Assembly (NCBI GenBank): GCA_903927615.1
Contig: CAIYNU010000089.1
Location: 1-64,000 of the forward strand
DNA length: 64,000 bases
Origin: an uncultured Rhodospirillales bacterium
Lineage (GTDB): Bacteria; Pseudomonadota; Alphaproteobacteria; Azospirillales; Azospirillaceae
Direction of reading: 5' to 3'
Shown here: positions 17,885 through 26,778 of the stretch, piece after piece
Layout: every line of letters starts with the position of its first letter
Numbering within the stretch: position 1 is the stretch's first letter
Notes under the pieces: generated by a model
The model's input: the letters and a program-made list of their open reading frames with translations, nothing else
Databases searched by the model: none
Told to the model about the DNA's origin: nothing
Made by a program: the position numbers and the translations under genes

Positions 17885-18266
17885 CTGTGCGATTCCTTTT
17901 CTTTCCGTCTTTCACGGTCCGGTGTATCTTTCTGTCCGGCCCGTGTTTACAGACTTGCCGTGCCCCCGCGCCTGGCGACCTTTGTCGTCCATCCCGCCGG
18001 GATCGGCAAGGCTGCCGACACAAGCCCGTCGGGTTTGCAACAGAGCCAGTGAGCCGTGCCTGCTTAACATGCCACTGACACTTCAAGAGTTCGTTCGTGC
18101 ATTGCCAGACCCAGCGGACATGAGGTAACATTGAGTGCAATGCACAGGTCAAGGCCGGGACACCTGGATTTCGCCGAGGAAATCCGGACCCTCTTGCTTG
18201 GACGGTTTCGCCGGCATGCGGGCGGGTGGGCCACGCTCGGACCAAGGTGAATATACGGGAGATGTC
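17885..18266. other. Divergent intergenic region
   Basis: This is a 380-base gap between the minus-strand membrane protein and the plus-strand pentapeptide protein. It must contain promoters for both. The frame of the pentapeptide gene stays open back to 18135 without a ribosome binding site. No clear boxes or hairpins are seen. Confidence 0.45.
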
Positions 18267-19496
18267 ATGCAAAACGACGATGTCATCGGTGTTTCGCGCG
18301 ACCGCAGTGCTGCAAGCCTTCTTGATGAAGAGATCAACCGTTATCTCAACGATGATAACGCGAATGTGCTGCGGGAATTTATGCTCCATCGAAACTGGCT
18401 GAATGGCAAAGGCGGCCGGCCGGCGAATCTGGAGTTCAAAAATCTGGCCGGAATGAACCTCGAACGCGCCCGATTGAGTTCGGCGTCGCTGACCGGGGCT
18501 AACTTGTCGAAGGCGAATCTGCGCCTTGCCAACCTGTCCAAGGCCAGCTTGGTGAGCGCCGACCTGGAAGGCGCAGATCTCACGGACGCCGATCTTTCGG
18601 AAGCAGATCTGCGGGGGGCCAACCTGCATCGGGCCGTGCTGACCCGCGCCAACCTGCGGGGCGCAGACCTGGGTGCCAATGCCGGCGCCCATGCCGACAC
18701 CCGGGAAGGCCTGCGCCAGGACTCCGGCTCCGCCATCCTGACCGAAGCGCGCCTGGATCAGGCCGTGTTGTGTCAGGCAAAACTGGCGGGATGTGACCTG
18801 TCGGGTGCCGATCTGGTGGAAGCCGATCTGCGCGGCGCCGACATGACCGGATCCAATATCACCGGCGCCGACATCGCCAGTGTCAATCTTGCCGGAGCCA
18901 CCCTGTCCGGCATGGTGGTCGACCTGACCGCCGTCGATCCCGTCACGGCAAAGCAAATCGCGGCCATCGGCGGAACCGTCGAACCTTATGTGGGAACCAT
19001 CGACGCCAAGACCTTCGTCGCCGCCATCAAAGATCACGAAACGTGGATCGACAGCAGCGGCGCCAGCGGCAAACGCCTGGACTATAGCGAAATGAAGATT
19101 CGGGCGGTTAACCTCACCGGGCGCAATATTGCCGGGTGCCGGTTGCGGCGGTGTCGGATCGACGGAGGCGACTGGGCCGGAATCAACCTCAGTATGGCTG
19201 ATCTATCCTATTCCAGTCTGGCCGGTCTTCGTCTGGAAAACAGTGACCTGCGGGGCATCAACCTCCGCAAGGCCAACCTCACTCAAGCCAACTTGGTTAA
19301 GGCCAACTTCGATCCCCTGCCGCTCGCCAACGGCAGCCGCCTGTGGCCGGCCAATCTGGATAGCGCGGTCTTGCGCGACGCCAACCTGACTCAGGCGTCG
19401 CTGAACGGTGCGAACCTGCGCAACGCCAATCTCAAGGGCTGCGCCGTCGACGGCGCGTCTTTTAAGGGTGCGGATACCGAGGGAGCCTGGCGTTAA
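18267..19496 (+). CDS. Pentapeptide-repeat protein, two solenoids with a linker
   Basis: The product has 409 residues. Residues about 50-210 are A(D/N)Lxx repeats (for example LTGANLSKANLRLANLSK) that form a right-handed quadrilateral beta helix. A non-repeat linker (about 215-275) includes HETWIDSSGASGKRLDYS, and a second repeat block covers about 275-405. The start at 18267 has GGGAGATGTC upstream; an upstream frame adds 44 residues without a site. The repeats carry no catalytic residues, and roles in the family range from gyrase protection to scaffolding. A second protein with the same plan and the same SGASGK linker is encoded at 47071-48387. Confidence 0.85.
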   Translation: MQNDDVIGVSRDRSAASLLDEEINRYLNDDNANVLREFMLHRNWLNGKGGRPANLEFKNLAGMNLERARLSSASLTGANLSKANLRLANLSKASLVSADLEGADLTDADLSEADLRGANLHRAVLTRANLRGADLGANAGAHADTREGLRQDSGSAILTEARLDQAVLCQAKLAGCDLSGADLVEADLRGADMTGSNITGADIASVNLAGATLSGMVVDLTAVDPVTAKQIAAIGGTVEPYVGTIDAKTFVAAIKDHETWIDSSGASGKRLDYSEMKIRAVNLTGRNIAGCRLRRCRIDGGDWAGINLSMADLSYSSLAGLRLENSDLRGINLRKANLTQANLVKANFDPLPLANGSRLWPANLDSAVLRDANLTQASLNGANLRNANLKGCAVDGASFKGADTEGAWR

Positions 19497-19507
19497 TAAA
19501 GCCACGA

Positions 19508-19526
19508 TCAGGGGCAAGGCCCCTGA
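19508..19526. terminator. Hairpin between convergent genes
   Basis: TCAGGGGC-AAG-GCCCCTGA forms a perfect 8-base stem with a 3-base loop, 11 bases after the stop of the pentapeptide gene and 18 bases before the stop of the convergent hydrolase gene. There is no T-run, so it may act as a barrier or mRNA-end stabiliser rather than a classical terminator. Confidence 0.55.
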
Positions 19527-19544
19527 CTCCCGCCGGGAGAGGGC

Positions 19545-20330
19545 TCAGCACGCATCGACGTCGATGACGAGCCCATCGTAGGCCGGGGCGATCCCGGGCG
19601 GCAGCCGTCGGGCCAAGGTCTGGTAATCCAGGTTATTATTCATATGGGTAAACCAGGCCCGGCGGGGCTTGACCCGATCGATCCAGGTCAGCGTGTTCGC
19701 CAGGTGGGAATGGACCGGATGCGGTTCCTCGCGAACGCAATCCACCACCCAGGCGGTGATCCCCGCCAGCGCCGCAAAGGCCGTGTCGTCCAGACGGACC
19801 ACATCGGTGGAATAGGCGAAGTCGCCGAAGCGGTAGCCGAGCGTCGCCATGTAGCCATGGTCCTGAATGAACGGGGTGACCACCATGGCGCCAACCGTAA
19901 ACGGCTCGGCACCGGAAATGATCCGGGGTTCCAGCACCGGACGATAGTAGGTGGTCGCGGCATTGGCCGACAGCGGTTCAAAGCAATAGCCAAAGCGCGC
20001 CCGCAGACCTTTCAGAGTCTCCGGGCGACCATAAGCGGGGATCGGCGCCTGCATCAGCCGATTGATTTCGCGCAGATCGTCGACACCATGGCTATGGTCG
20101 GCGTGCTCGTGGGTGTAAAGCACCGCGTCCAACCGGGTCACGCGGGCGTCGATCAGTTGCTCGCGCAGATCGGGGGTGGTGTCGATCAGGATGGCGGTGC
20201 CGCCCTGTTCCACCAGCACCGAGGGGCGGCGGCGGCGGTTGCGGGGCTCTGCCGGATCACAGGCTCCCCAATGATTGCCGATGGTCGGCACACCCGCCGA
20301 CCCGCCGCACCCTAACACCGTCACGCGCAT
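19545..20330 (-). CDS. MBL-fold metallo-hydrolase (PhnP/RNase Z-like)
   Basis: The product has 261 residues and is a metallo-beta-lactamase-fold phosphodiesterase-like enzyme. The N-terminus VTVLGCGGSAGVPTIG and the metal motif THEHADHSHGVDD (H-x-H-x-D-H) are clear. Further metal ligands are likely at the H of FIQDHGYMATLGYR and in VHSHLAN and FTHMNNNLDY. This group includes PhnP cyclic phosphodiesterases. The start at 20330 gives a 10-base overlap with tatD; a longer frame runs into tatD without a better start. It is the last gene of a minus-strand housekeeping operon and often follows tatD and metG in alphaproteobacteria. Confidence 0.85.
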   Translation of the reverse strand: MRVTVLGCGGSAGVPTIGNHWGACDPAEPRNRRRRPSVLVEQGGTAILIDTTPDLREQLIDARVTRLDAVLYTHEHADHSHGVDDLREINRLMQAPIPAYGRPETLKGLRARFGYCFEPLSANAATTYYRPVLEPRIISGAEPFTVGAMVVTPFIQDHGYMATLGYRFGDFAYSTDVVRLDDTAFAALAGITAWVVDCVREEPHPVHSHLANTLTWIDRVKPRRAWFTHMNNNLDYQTLARRLPPGIAPAYDGLVIDVDAC

Positions 20331-21124
20331 GGCGCGGTTCCGCACACCGTCCGGGCCTTGGGAAACAGCCGGAAAAAGTTGCGCGTGGTTGCGTCCGTCA
20401 GCGTCGCCACATCCACGCCCCGGGCCGCCGCCACCGCCTCGGCGGTATGAACCACGAAGGCCGGCTCGTTGCGTCGGCCCCGGTGAGGACTCGGCGCCAG
20501 ATAAGGGGCATCGGTTTCGACCAACAACCGGTCGAGCGGCACCGTCGCCACCACGGCTCTCAAGGCCTCGGCCTTCTTGAAGGTCACGATCCCCGAAATC
20601 GACAGAAAGAACCCCAGCGCCAGCGCCCGCTCGGCCATGGCCGCCGAACCGCTGAAACAATGAATCAGGCCGGTCAGTCCCTGCCCGGCCCCTTCTTCGG
20701 CAAGAATCTCCAGCGTCTCGACATCGGCGTCGCGGCTGTGGACGATGGCCGGCAGGCCGGTGGCCACACAGGCGCGCAGATGGCGGCGGAAGCTTTCCAC
20801 CTGCTGGGAACGCGGGCTGTTATCATAAAAGAAATCCAGCCCGGTCTCGCCCAGTCCCACCACTTTGGGATGGTCCGCCAGCGCCGCCAGCCCCGCCACC
20901 GTCACCAACGGCAACTCGTCAGCGGCGTGGTGAGGATGAACCCCCAGGGAACAGACCACTTCCGGGTATCGTTCGGCCACGGCGCAAACGCCCGGAAAGC
21001 GGCTGACATGGGTACAGATGGAGACCAGCACACCGACCCCCGCCCGTCGGGCGCGGTCGACCACGCCGTCCAGATCCGGGGCGAAGTCGGGGAAATCCAG
21101 GTGGCAGTGGCTGTCGACCAGCAT
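20321..21124 (-). CDS. tatD: TatD-family metal-dependent hydrolase/DNase
   Basis: A 267-residue TIM-barrel nuclease. Metal ligands are visible in DSHCHLDF at the N-terminus, in GETGLDFFYD (Glu), in VHSRDAD, in LIHCFSGS, and in LLVETDAPYLAP (Asp). TatD-family enzymes act as 3'-5' DNases or hydrolases. The start at 21124 places the HxH motif at residues 6-8 as usual; the frame is open further upstream into metG but that segment is not coding. Ten bases separate it from metG. Confidence 0.92.
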   Translation of the reverse strand: MLVDSHCHLDFPDFAPDLDGVVDRARRAGVGVLVSICTHVSRFPGVCAVAERYPEVVCSLGVHPHHAADELPLVTVAGLAALADHPKVVGLGETGLDFFYDNSPRSQQVESFRRHLRACVATGLPAIVHSRDADVETLEILAEEGAGQGLTGLIHCFSGSAAMAERALALGFFLSISGIVTFKKAEALRAVVATVPLDRLLVETDAPYLAPSPHRGRRNEPAFVVHTAEAVAAARGVDVATLTDATTRNFFRLFPKARTVCGTAPCA

Positions 21125-21134
21125 CAGAAGACCC

Positions 21135-22694
21135 TCAGCGCCCGGGAGACTCGTCGACATAGCGCGGAAACACCCCACGGGGCGCCGGCAAGGGCGTCCC
21201 GGCCACCAGCGCATGGTCCGGACCCAGCCGGTCAAAGCCACGATCGCCCTCGGCGACCGCCAGTTGATCCAGGATGCGGGCCGAGGCGTCGGGCATCACC
21301 GGCTGGGTCAATATCCCCAACTGACGGATGGTCTCGGCCAGCACATAAAGCACCGTGGCCATGCGCGCCGGATCGGTCTTGCGCAGCGCCCAGGGCGCCT
21401 GCTCGTCCACATAGCGATTGCCGGCACCGATCACCGCCCAAAAGGCGTCGAGCATCCGATGGAAGGCCTGCCCCGCCAACTCGGTGCGTGCGATGTCGAG
21501 CAAGGCGTAAGCGGCCCCGAGCAGGCCCTGGTCGGCCTCCACCAACGGCCCCGGCTGCGGCACTGCGGCGCCACAGTTCTTGCCGATCATCGACAGCACC
21601 CGCTGAACCAGATTGCCGTAATCGTTGGCCAGATCGCCATTGATCCGGTTGACCATGGCCCGGTGGGAAAAGTCGCCGTCATTGCCGAAGGGGACTTCCC
21701 GCATCAGGAAATAGCGCGTGGCATCGAGTCCATAGCTGGCAACCAGGGTCTCCGGGGCAATGACGTTGCCCAAGGACTTCGACATTTTCTGGCCTTCGAT
21801 GGTCCACCAGCCATGGGCAAACACCCGGCGCGGCGGCGCCAGCCCGGCGGCCATCAGAAACGCCGGCCAATAGACGGCATGAAACCGCAAGATGTCCTTG
21901 CCGACCATGTGCAGATCAGCCGGCCAGTAGCGGGCGTAGGGGGTCTCGGCCCCGGTGTCGGGATACCCGACCGCCGTGATGTAATTGGCGAGGGCGTCCA
22001 GCCAGACATACATGATGTGGCGCTCGTCGCCCGGCACCCGAATGCCCCAATCGAAGGTGGTTCGGCTGATCGACAGGTCGCGCAGACCGCCGCGCACGAA
22101 CGCCACCACCTCGTTGCGCTTGCCCGGCGGCAGGATGAAATCGGGATTGGCCTGGTAGAAGTCGAGCAACGGCTGCTGCCAGGCCGACAACCGGAAGAAG
22201 TAGCTTGGCTCCTCGACCCACTCGCAATCGGCGCCGGTGGGAGCGATCTTTTTGCCGCCGGGACCGTCGCGCAACTCGTCCTCGCCGTAGAAGGCCTCGT
22301 CACGCACCGCGTACCAACCGGAATAGGAGCCAAGATAAATATGTCCGTTCGCTTGCAGCGCCTGCCACAGCGCATGGCAGGCGTGGTGATGCCGCGGCTC
22401 GGTGGTGCGAATGAAGTCGTCATTGGTGAACTTCATCACCGCGGGCAAATCCGAGAAGTTCCGCGACACCCGGTCGGCGAAGGCCTGGGGTTCGATCCCG
22501 GCGGCCCGGGCCGACTTCTCGACCTTCTGGCCATGCTCGTCGGTTCCGGTCAGGAATTTCACGTCCCAACCGTCCAACCGCTTGAAGCGCGCCAGCACAT
22601 CACAGGCCAGCGTGGTATAGGCGTGGCCGATATGAGGCACGTCGTTAACGTAATAGATCGGTGTGGTCAGATAGTACGGTGCCTTACCGGCCAT
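21135..22694 (-). CDS. metG: Methionyl-tRNA synthetase
   Basis: This enzyme charges tRNA-Met. The product has 519 residues. The HIGH-type motif is in YYVNDVPHIGHAYTT and the catalytic loop is GQKMSKSLGNVI. TGTDEHGQKVE is the usual connecting block. No C-terminal tRNA-binding (EMAP/Trbp111) domain is present, and the insertion around GGKKIAPTGADCEWVEE lacks the four-cysteine knuckle, fitting the shorter form common in alphaproteobacteria. The ATG at 22694 has GGGGA 7 bases upstream; another ATG lies two codons before it. tatD follows after 10 bases. Confidence 0.95.
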   Translation of the reverse strand: MAGKAPYYLTTPIYYVNDVPHIGHAYTTLACDVLARFKRLDGWDVKFLTGTDEHGQKVEKSARAAGIEPQAFADRVSRNFSDLPAVMKFTNDDFIRTTEPRHHHACHALWQALQANGHIYLGSYSGWYAVRDEAFYGEDELRDGPGGKKIAPTGADCEWVEEPSYFFRLSAWQQPLLDFYQANPDFILPPGKRNEVVAFVRGGLRDLSISRTTFDWGIRVPGDERHIMYVWLDALANYITAVGYPDTGAETPYARYWPADLHMVGKDILRFHAVYWPAFLMAAGLAPPRRVFAHGWWTIEGQKMSKSLGNVIAPETLVASYGLDATRYFLMREVPFGNDGDFSHRAMVNRINGDLANDYGNLVQRVLSMIGKNCGAAVPQPGPLVEADQGLLGAAYALLDIARTELAGQAFHRMLDAFWAVIGAGNRYVDEQAPWALRKTDPARMATVLYVLAETIRQLGILTQPVMPDASARILDQLAVAEGDRGFDRLGPDHALVAGTPLPAPRGVFPRYVDESPGR

Positions 22695-22788
22695 GAACAT
22701 TTCCCCGCGAATGCACCCCGGCGACGGGCAACCGTCGCCTCGTCCCTGCCCCACGCCGGCCGTGTCCCCCCTCAACCCGGAACATCCT

Positions 22789-23907
22789 TCAAGATGTGAC
22801 GGCGTCGATGCCCAGCAAGGCGTTCAACACCACCTGTTTGCGATCGAGATTGACGGAGTCAGCGCGGGCGAATAACTGGGTAACTTTTTCCCACACATCC
22901 AGCCAGCGATCAAGGCTGCCGTCGCCGCTACGGCCGACCAGCCGGGCGATCAGGGCGGCTTCTCCCGGAACAACCTCGGCCGGTGCGGTGCCGCGCGCCC
23001 CGCACCGAATCAACCGGGTCAGCCACCAGACCAGCAACCCCGAGGCGATTCCAAAGGCCTCATCACCCTTGCGCCCCAGCGCCTCGGCGAAGGCGTGGGC
23101 GGCCCGGTGATCCAGCCGGGGCAGCGTCGCCAGAACCGCGACCAACTGGCGGTACAGCTCAAGGCCGTTCACATCGGCCAGCCTCAGGGCTTGACCGATG
23201 CTGCCTTCGGCCAGCCGCGCCAGCGCCACGCGATCATCCTCCGGCAACTCGGGCCGGGTACGGTCCAGCAGCATCCGCAGCACCGGTTCGGCCAGGGGCT
23301 CCAGCCCCAGTCTACGGCAGCGCGAACGGATGGTCGGCAGCAGGCTGCCCGGCGCTTCGGTCACCAGCAGCAGCAACGCCCGGGCCGGGGGCTCTTCCAG
23401 AATCTTGAGCAGGGCATTGTGACCGCTGGCATTCATGCGATCGACGCCGTCGATCACCACCACCCGCCAACCGCCTTCCCCCGAGGTCCGGCGCAGGAAC
23501 CCGGTGACGTCCCGGACATCATCCACCGAAATCTCGGTCTTCATCTTCCCGCGCTTGTCATCGAACCGACGCTCGACGGTCAGCAGGTCGGAATGTCCGC
23601 CCGCCCGCACCCGGCGAAACACCGGGTGGTCGGGCGGCAGGAACAAACCCGACGCCGGAGGCTCGGCCAACGCCCCGAACAGCCCGGGACCGGCGCCGCC
23701 GCGCCCGCTGCCCGCCGCCCCGTCGCCTTCCTGGGCCAGCACAAAGCGCGCGAACCGAAACGCCAGAGTGGCCTTGCCGATGCCCCCGACACCGCCGATC
23801 AGCCAGGCATGGGGCAACCGGCCGCTGTCCCAGGCCGCCCGTAATACCCGCTCGGCCGCCTCATGGCCAAACAGGTCGGCGGTCTCCCGCGGTGACGGCG
23901 GGCTCAT
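22789..23907 (-). CDS. holB: DNA polymerase III subunit delta'
   Basis: A 372-residue clamp-loader subunit. The AAA+ N-terminus has GGVGGIGKATLA (P-loop form), and the later DRMNASGHNALLKILEEPP and LLLVTEAPGSLLPTIRSRCRRLGL correspond to the Walker B/sensor 1 region with the SRC motif of clamp-loader proteins. A stretch of about 20 Gly/Ala-rich residues (GAAGSGRGGAGPG) interrupts the N-terminal domain. The ATG overlaps the tmk stop as ATGA (23904-23907), so translation is coupled, the usual alphaproteobacterial order. Confidence 0.92.
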   Translation of the reverse strand: MSPPSPRETADLFGHEAAERVLRAAWDSGRLPHAWLIGGVGGIGKATLAFRFARFVLAQEGDGAAGSGRGGAGPGLFGALAEPPASGLFLPPDHPVFRRVRAGGHSDLLTVERRFDDKRGKMKTEISVDDVRDVTGFLRRTSGEGGWRVVVIDGVDRMNASGHNALLKILEEPPARALLLLVTEAPGSLLPTIRSRCRRLGLEPLAEPVLRMLLDRTRPELPEDDRVALARLAEGSIGQALRLADVNGLELYRQLVAVLATLPRLDHRAAHAFAEALGRKGDEAFGIASGLLVWWLTRLIRCGARGTAPAEVVPGEAALIARLVGRSGDGSLDRWLDVWEKVTQLFARADSVNLDRKQVVLNALLGIDAVTS

Positions 23908-24554
23908 GGTCCGCCGGACCGGGACCACTGTCGGTCGACCGCCGACAGAATCGCCGCGGCCACCGCCTGCGGGGAGCCCGCCGCATTCACCACCGCGCAC
24001 CGTTCGGGCGCCTGCTGCGCGATCTCCAGAAAACCGTCGCGCAAACGGTGGTGAAATGCCAGGTCCATGCTCTCGTAACGATCGGCGGCGCATCGCGCCA
24101 GCGCCCGTTCCAAACCGGTTTCGGGCGGCAGATCCAGGATCAGGGTCAGGTCGGGGGCAAAATCGCCCAAGGCCAACCTGGACAACTGCCCGATCACCGC
24201 CCGATCAAGACCGAGACCGTAGCCCTGATACGCCAGCGTGCTGTCGGCGAACCGATCCGACACCACCCAACACCCCCGGGCCAGCGCCGGCCAGACCGTG
24301 CGCTCCAGATGATCCCGGCGGGCGGCAAAATGCAGGAAAGCCTCGGTCAGGGCGCTCCACCGGCCGGTACCGCCGGTCACCAACAGCCGCCGGATCTCCT
24401 CCGCCCCAACCGAACCGCCGGGCTCGCGGGTCGTCACCACGTCGAGCCCGCGCGCCCGCAGCGCCGCCGCCAGCAACCCGACCTGAGTCGTCTTGCCGGC
24501 CCCCTCGCCGCCCTCCAGCGTCACAAACCTCCCCGGTGCCATGGGGCAACTCAC
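23904..24554 (-). CDS. tmk: Thymidylate kinase
   Basis: A 216-residue enzyme that phosphorylates dTMP to dTDP. P-loop FVTLEGGEGAGKTTQ, the DR motif SDRFADSTLAYQGYG, TREPGGSVGAEEIR, and LDLPPETGLERALAR are all typical. The start codon overlaps the stop of the carboxypeptidase gene (24551-24554, ATGA) and its own stop overlaps holB in the same way. Confidence 0.95.
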   Translation of the reverse strand: MSCPMAPGRFVTLEGGEGAGKTTQVGLLAAALRARGLDVVTTREPGGSVGAEEIRRLLVTGGTGRWSALTEAFLHFAARRDHLERTVWPALARGCWVVSDRFADSTLAYQGYGLGLDRAVIGQLSRLALGDFAPDLTLILDLPPETGLERALARCAADRYESMDLAFHHRLRDGFLEIAQQAPERCAVVNAAGSPQAVAAAILSAVDRQWSRSGGP

Positions 24555-25714
24555 ATCGTGGTTCCGAACACCACATGATGAGCCGCAGCGGCGAGACGCC
24601 CCAGAAAGCCCAGCCGGGGCACGTCGGCCGCCGCCACCAGCGGCACCTCGCGGGTGACGAAGCCCGGTGCGGTCACCACCAGTTTGCCCACCGTGGCCCC
24701 TTTGACGATGGGCGCCGGCAACGGCACCTGCGCCTGCATGGTGACCTTCAGCCCGCGCCGCTCCTGCTGGGCCAGCGTCACCTGAAAGCCATTACCGGCA
24801 ACCACCGGCACCGTCGGCGACTGGCCAAGCCAGACCGGCAGTTCGTCAACGGCTTCGCCGGGCTTGAACAGGGTGTAAACGTTGAACTCCCGGAACCCCC
24901 ATTCCAGCAACCGGGCCGGTTCGTCGGCCCGGCTCTGCATGCTTTGAAGGCCGTTGATCACCAGGATCAATCGGCGGCCATCGCGAACCGCGGACCCAAT
25001 CAGGCCAAAGCCGGCAATCTCGGTATGGCCGGTTTTGAGCCCGTCAACCCCCATGTTGCGATAGAGCAACGGATTGCGGTTCCCCTGCTTGATGCCGTGA
25101 TAGGTAAAATCACGCTCGGAAAAGAAGTGATAATACTCGGGGAATGTATCGATCATGGCCTTGGCCAGGGTGGCCAAGTCGCGGCAGGTGGAATAGTGGT
25201 TGTCGGCGGGCCAACCGGTCGCGTTGACGAAATTGCTTTCACTCATGCCCAGCTCGTGGGCCCGTTTGGTAATCTGGGCACCAAACGCATCCTCGGAGCC
25301 CGCCAGCGCCTCGGCCAATACGATCGCCGCGTCGTTGCCCGACTGGATGATCACACCGCGGATCAGGTCTTCGACCTTGATCTTGGCCCCCAGCTCCACG
25401 AACATCTTGGAGCCCTGCATCCGCCAAGCGTGTTCGCTCACCTGCAACATATCGTCAAGAGACAGACGGCCCGCGCGCAACGCTTCGAACACCACGAACA
25501 TGGACATGACCTTGCTCATGGACGACGTCGGCATGTGCTGGTCGGCGTTCTTTTCGAACAGAACGGTGTTGGTGGTGGCGTCAAGCAGGATGACGTTATG
25601 GCCCTGGGTGTCGATATCGGCGGCGTCGGCCGGAACGACCGCGCCGACCGCCAGCAGAGCGACCGTCAAAGCCAGGCATGCGCCATATCGGAACAGGAAA
25701 CGGACAGAAGACAT
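24551..25714 (-). CDS. dacC: D-alanyl-D-alanine carboxypeptidase (PBP5/6-type)
   Basis: A 387-residue periplasmic peptidoglycan enzyme that removes the terminal D-Ala from pentapeptides. The signal peptide ends near residue 32 (ADAAD). The three serine-peptidase motifs are SMSK (S65-K68), SGN (125-127) and KTG (227-229). A C-terminal PBP5-type beta domain covers about residues 280-370, with a final amphipathic stretch (GFLGRLAAAAHHVV) that should anchor it to the membrane. The gene letter within the dac family is a best guess. It is followed by tmk through an ATGA overlap. Confidence 0.92.
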   Translation of the reverse strand: MSSVRFLFRYGACLALTVALLAVGAVVPADAADIDTQGHNVILLDATTNTVLFEKNADQHMPTSSMSKVMSMFVVFEALRAGRLSLDDMLQVSEHAWRMQGSKMFVELGAKIKVEDLIRGVIIQSGNDAAIVLAEALAGSEDAFGAQITKRAHELGMSESNFVNATGWPADNHYSTCRDLATLAKAMIDTFPEYYHFFSERDFTYHGIKQGNRNPLLYRNMGVDGLKTGHTEIAGFGLIGSAVRDGRRLILVINGLQSMQSRADEPARLLEWGFREFNVYTLFKPGEAVDELPVWLGQSPTVPVVAGNGFQVTLAQQERRGLKVTMQAQVPLPAPIVKGATVGKLVVTAPGFVTREVPLVAAADVPRLGFLGRLAAAAHHVVFGTTM

Positions 25715-25807
25715 GCGATATCCCTTTGCAACGAGCCTGCCCGGCGGGTCGAACAGGCGGCGCCGGTCCCCAGTGTCACCTTATAAACCGCGCGGGACCG
25801 CGCCCTG

Positions 25808-26695
25808 TCAATCGACCACCAGCCGGGCATCGGTGGTCCCGGCACCGACCACTTGGGACAGGATTCCGTCGGCCTTATCGACCGAGTCGATGGGTCCCAA
25901 CCGAACACGAAAGAACTTGGTCTCGCCCACCCGGGTCTGGCTGATGGTGGCGGGCGCGATGGCCGCCACCTTATCCCGGAGCCGGCTGGCATAGTTATAC
26001 TGGGTAAAGGCGCCGGCTTGAACATAGATTTGCCGGGCGCCGGTCACCGGTCGCTGGGCGACCTCGGGCGCCGGCAGGAAGCGCCCCCCGACCGTCGCCC
26101 CCGGAACCGGGGCACCCCCGGATCGGGGCGGCAGAGTTTCAACCGCGATGACGCCGGTTGGGGCGGTGGCCGTGACCGACGGCATCGCCCCGGCATAAGC
26201 GGTCGGGGTATTGGCGCGGGCGGCGGCGGCGATGGCGCGGCTTTCCGACGCCAAAATCTGAACCCGAACCTTGGCCGTGCCGACCCGCTCGAAGCCCAAT
26301 AACTCGGCGCAACGCCGAGACATGTCGATAATGCGGCCGTTGGCAAACGGCCCCCGATCATTCACCCGAACCACGATGGCACGGCCGTTGTCCAGATTGG
26401 TGACACGCACCAGCGACGGCATCGGCAGCGTCTTGTGCGCCGCCGACATTTCGTTCTGATCGAACACCTCGCCGTTGGCCGTCCGCTCCTTATGAAAGCC
26501 GGGACCGTACCACGAGGCAATCCCCGTTTCGTCGTAGCTGTAATTCTCGGCGGGATGATACCAGACGCCGTTGACCTGATAAGGCTTGCCGATCTTGTAA
26601 GTGCCCTGGCTGCCACCGGCCACCGGCACCCGCTCCGCAGGTCCGGCGCAGGCCGCCAGCACCAGCAGCAGAGCCGCCGGCACCGCCCTGGCCAT
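25808..26695 (-). CDS. rlpA: RlpA-family septal lipoprotein with SPOR domain
   Basis: The product has 295 residues. The lipoprotein signal has LAAC, with Cys at residue 16. The double-psi barrel domain (about 65-165) carries GIASWYGPGFHKERTANGEVFD, LPMPSLVRVTNLDNG and VNDRGPFANGRIIDMS, including the catalytic Asp of RlpA lytic transglycosylases. A SPOR domain (about 215-295, IYVQAGAFTQYNYASRL) targets glycan strands at the division site. The start at 26695 is chosen because it begins the lipoprotein signal; an upstream frame adds 25 residues. It neighbours the carboxypeptidase gene, also a peptidoglycan gene. Confidence 0.92.
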   Translation of the reverse strand: MARAVPAALLLVLAACAGPAERVPVAGGSQGTYKIGKPYQVNGVWYHPAENYSYDETGIASWYGPGFHKERTANGEVFDQNEMSAAHKTLPMPSLVRVTNLDNGRAIVVRVNDRGPFANGRIIDMSRRCAELLGFERVGTAKVRVQILASESRAIAAAARANTPTAYAGAMPSVTATAPTGVIAVETLPPRSGGAPVPGATVGGRFLPAPEVAQRPVTGARQIYVQAGAFTQYNYASRLRDKVAAIAPATISQTRVGETKFFRVRLGPIDSVDKADGILSQVVGAGTTDARLVVD

Positions 26696-26778
26696 CGCAC
26701 CACCGTGAACCACGCGGCGGACCACGCTCCCTATCCCGAACACGCGAACCGCCTCCCCAATCTCTTGCACGACGCAGG

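Noticed and set aside
21018-22799. A 593-codon plus-strand frame antisense to metG
   Set aside because: It is a shadow of the methionyl-tRNA synthetase; its sequence is low in motif content and its start is arbitrary.
23435-25786. A 783-codon plus-strand frame antisense to holB, tmk and the carboxypeptidase
   Set aside because: It lies opposite three well-supported genes, is rich in Arg, Pro and Ser typical of GC-rich antisense frames, and shows no protein motif.
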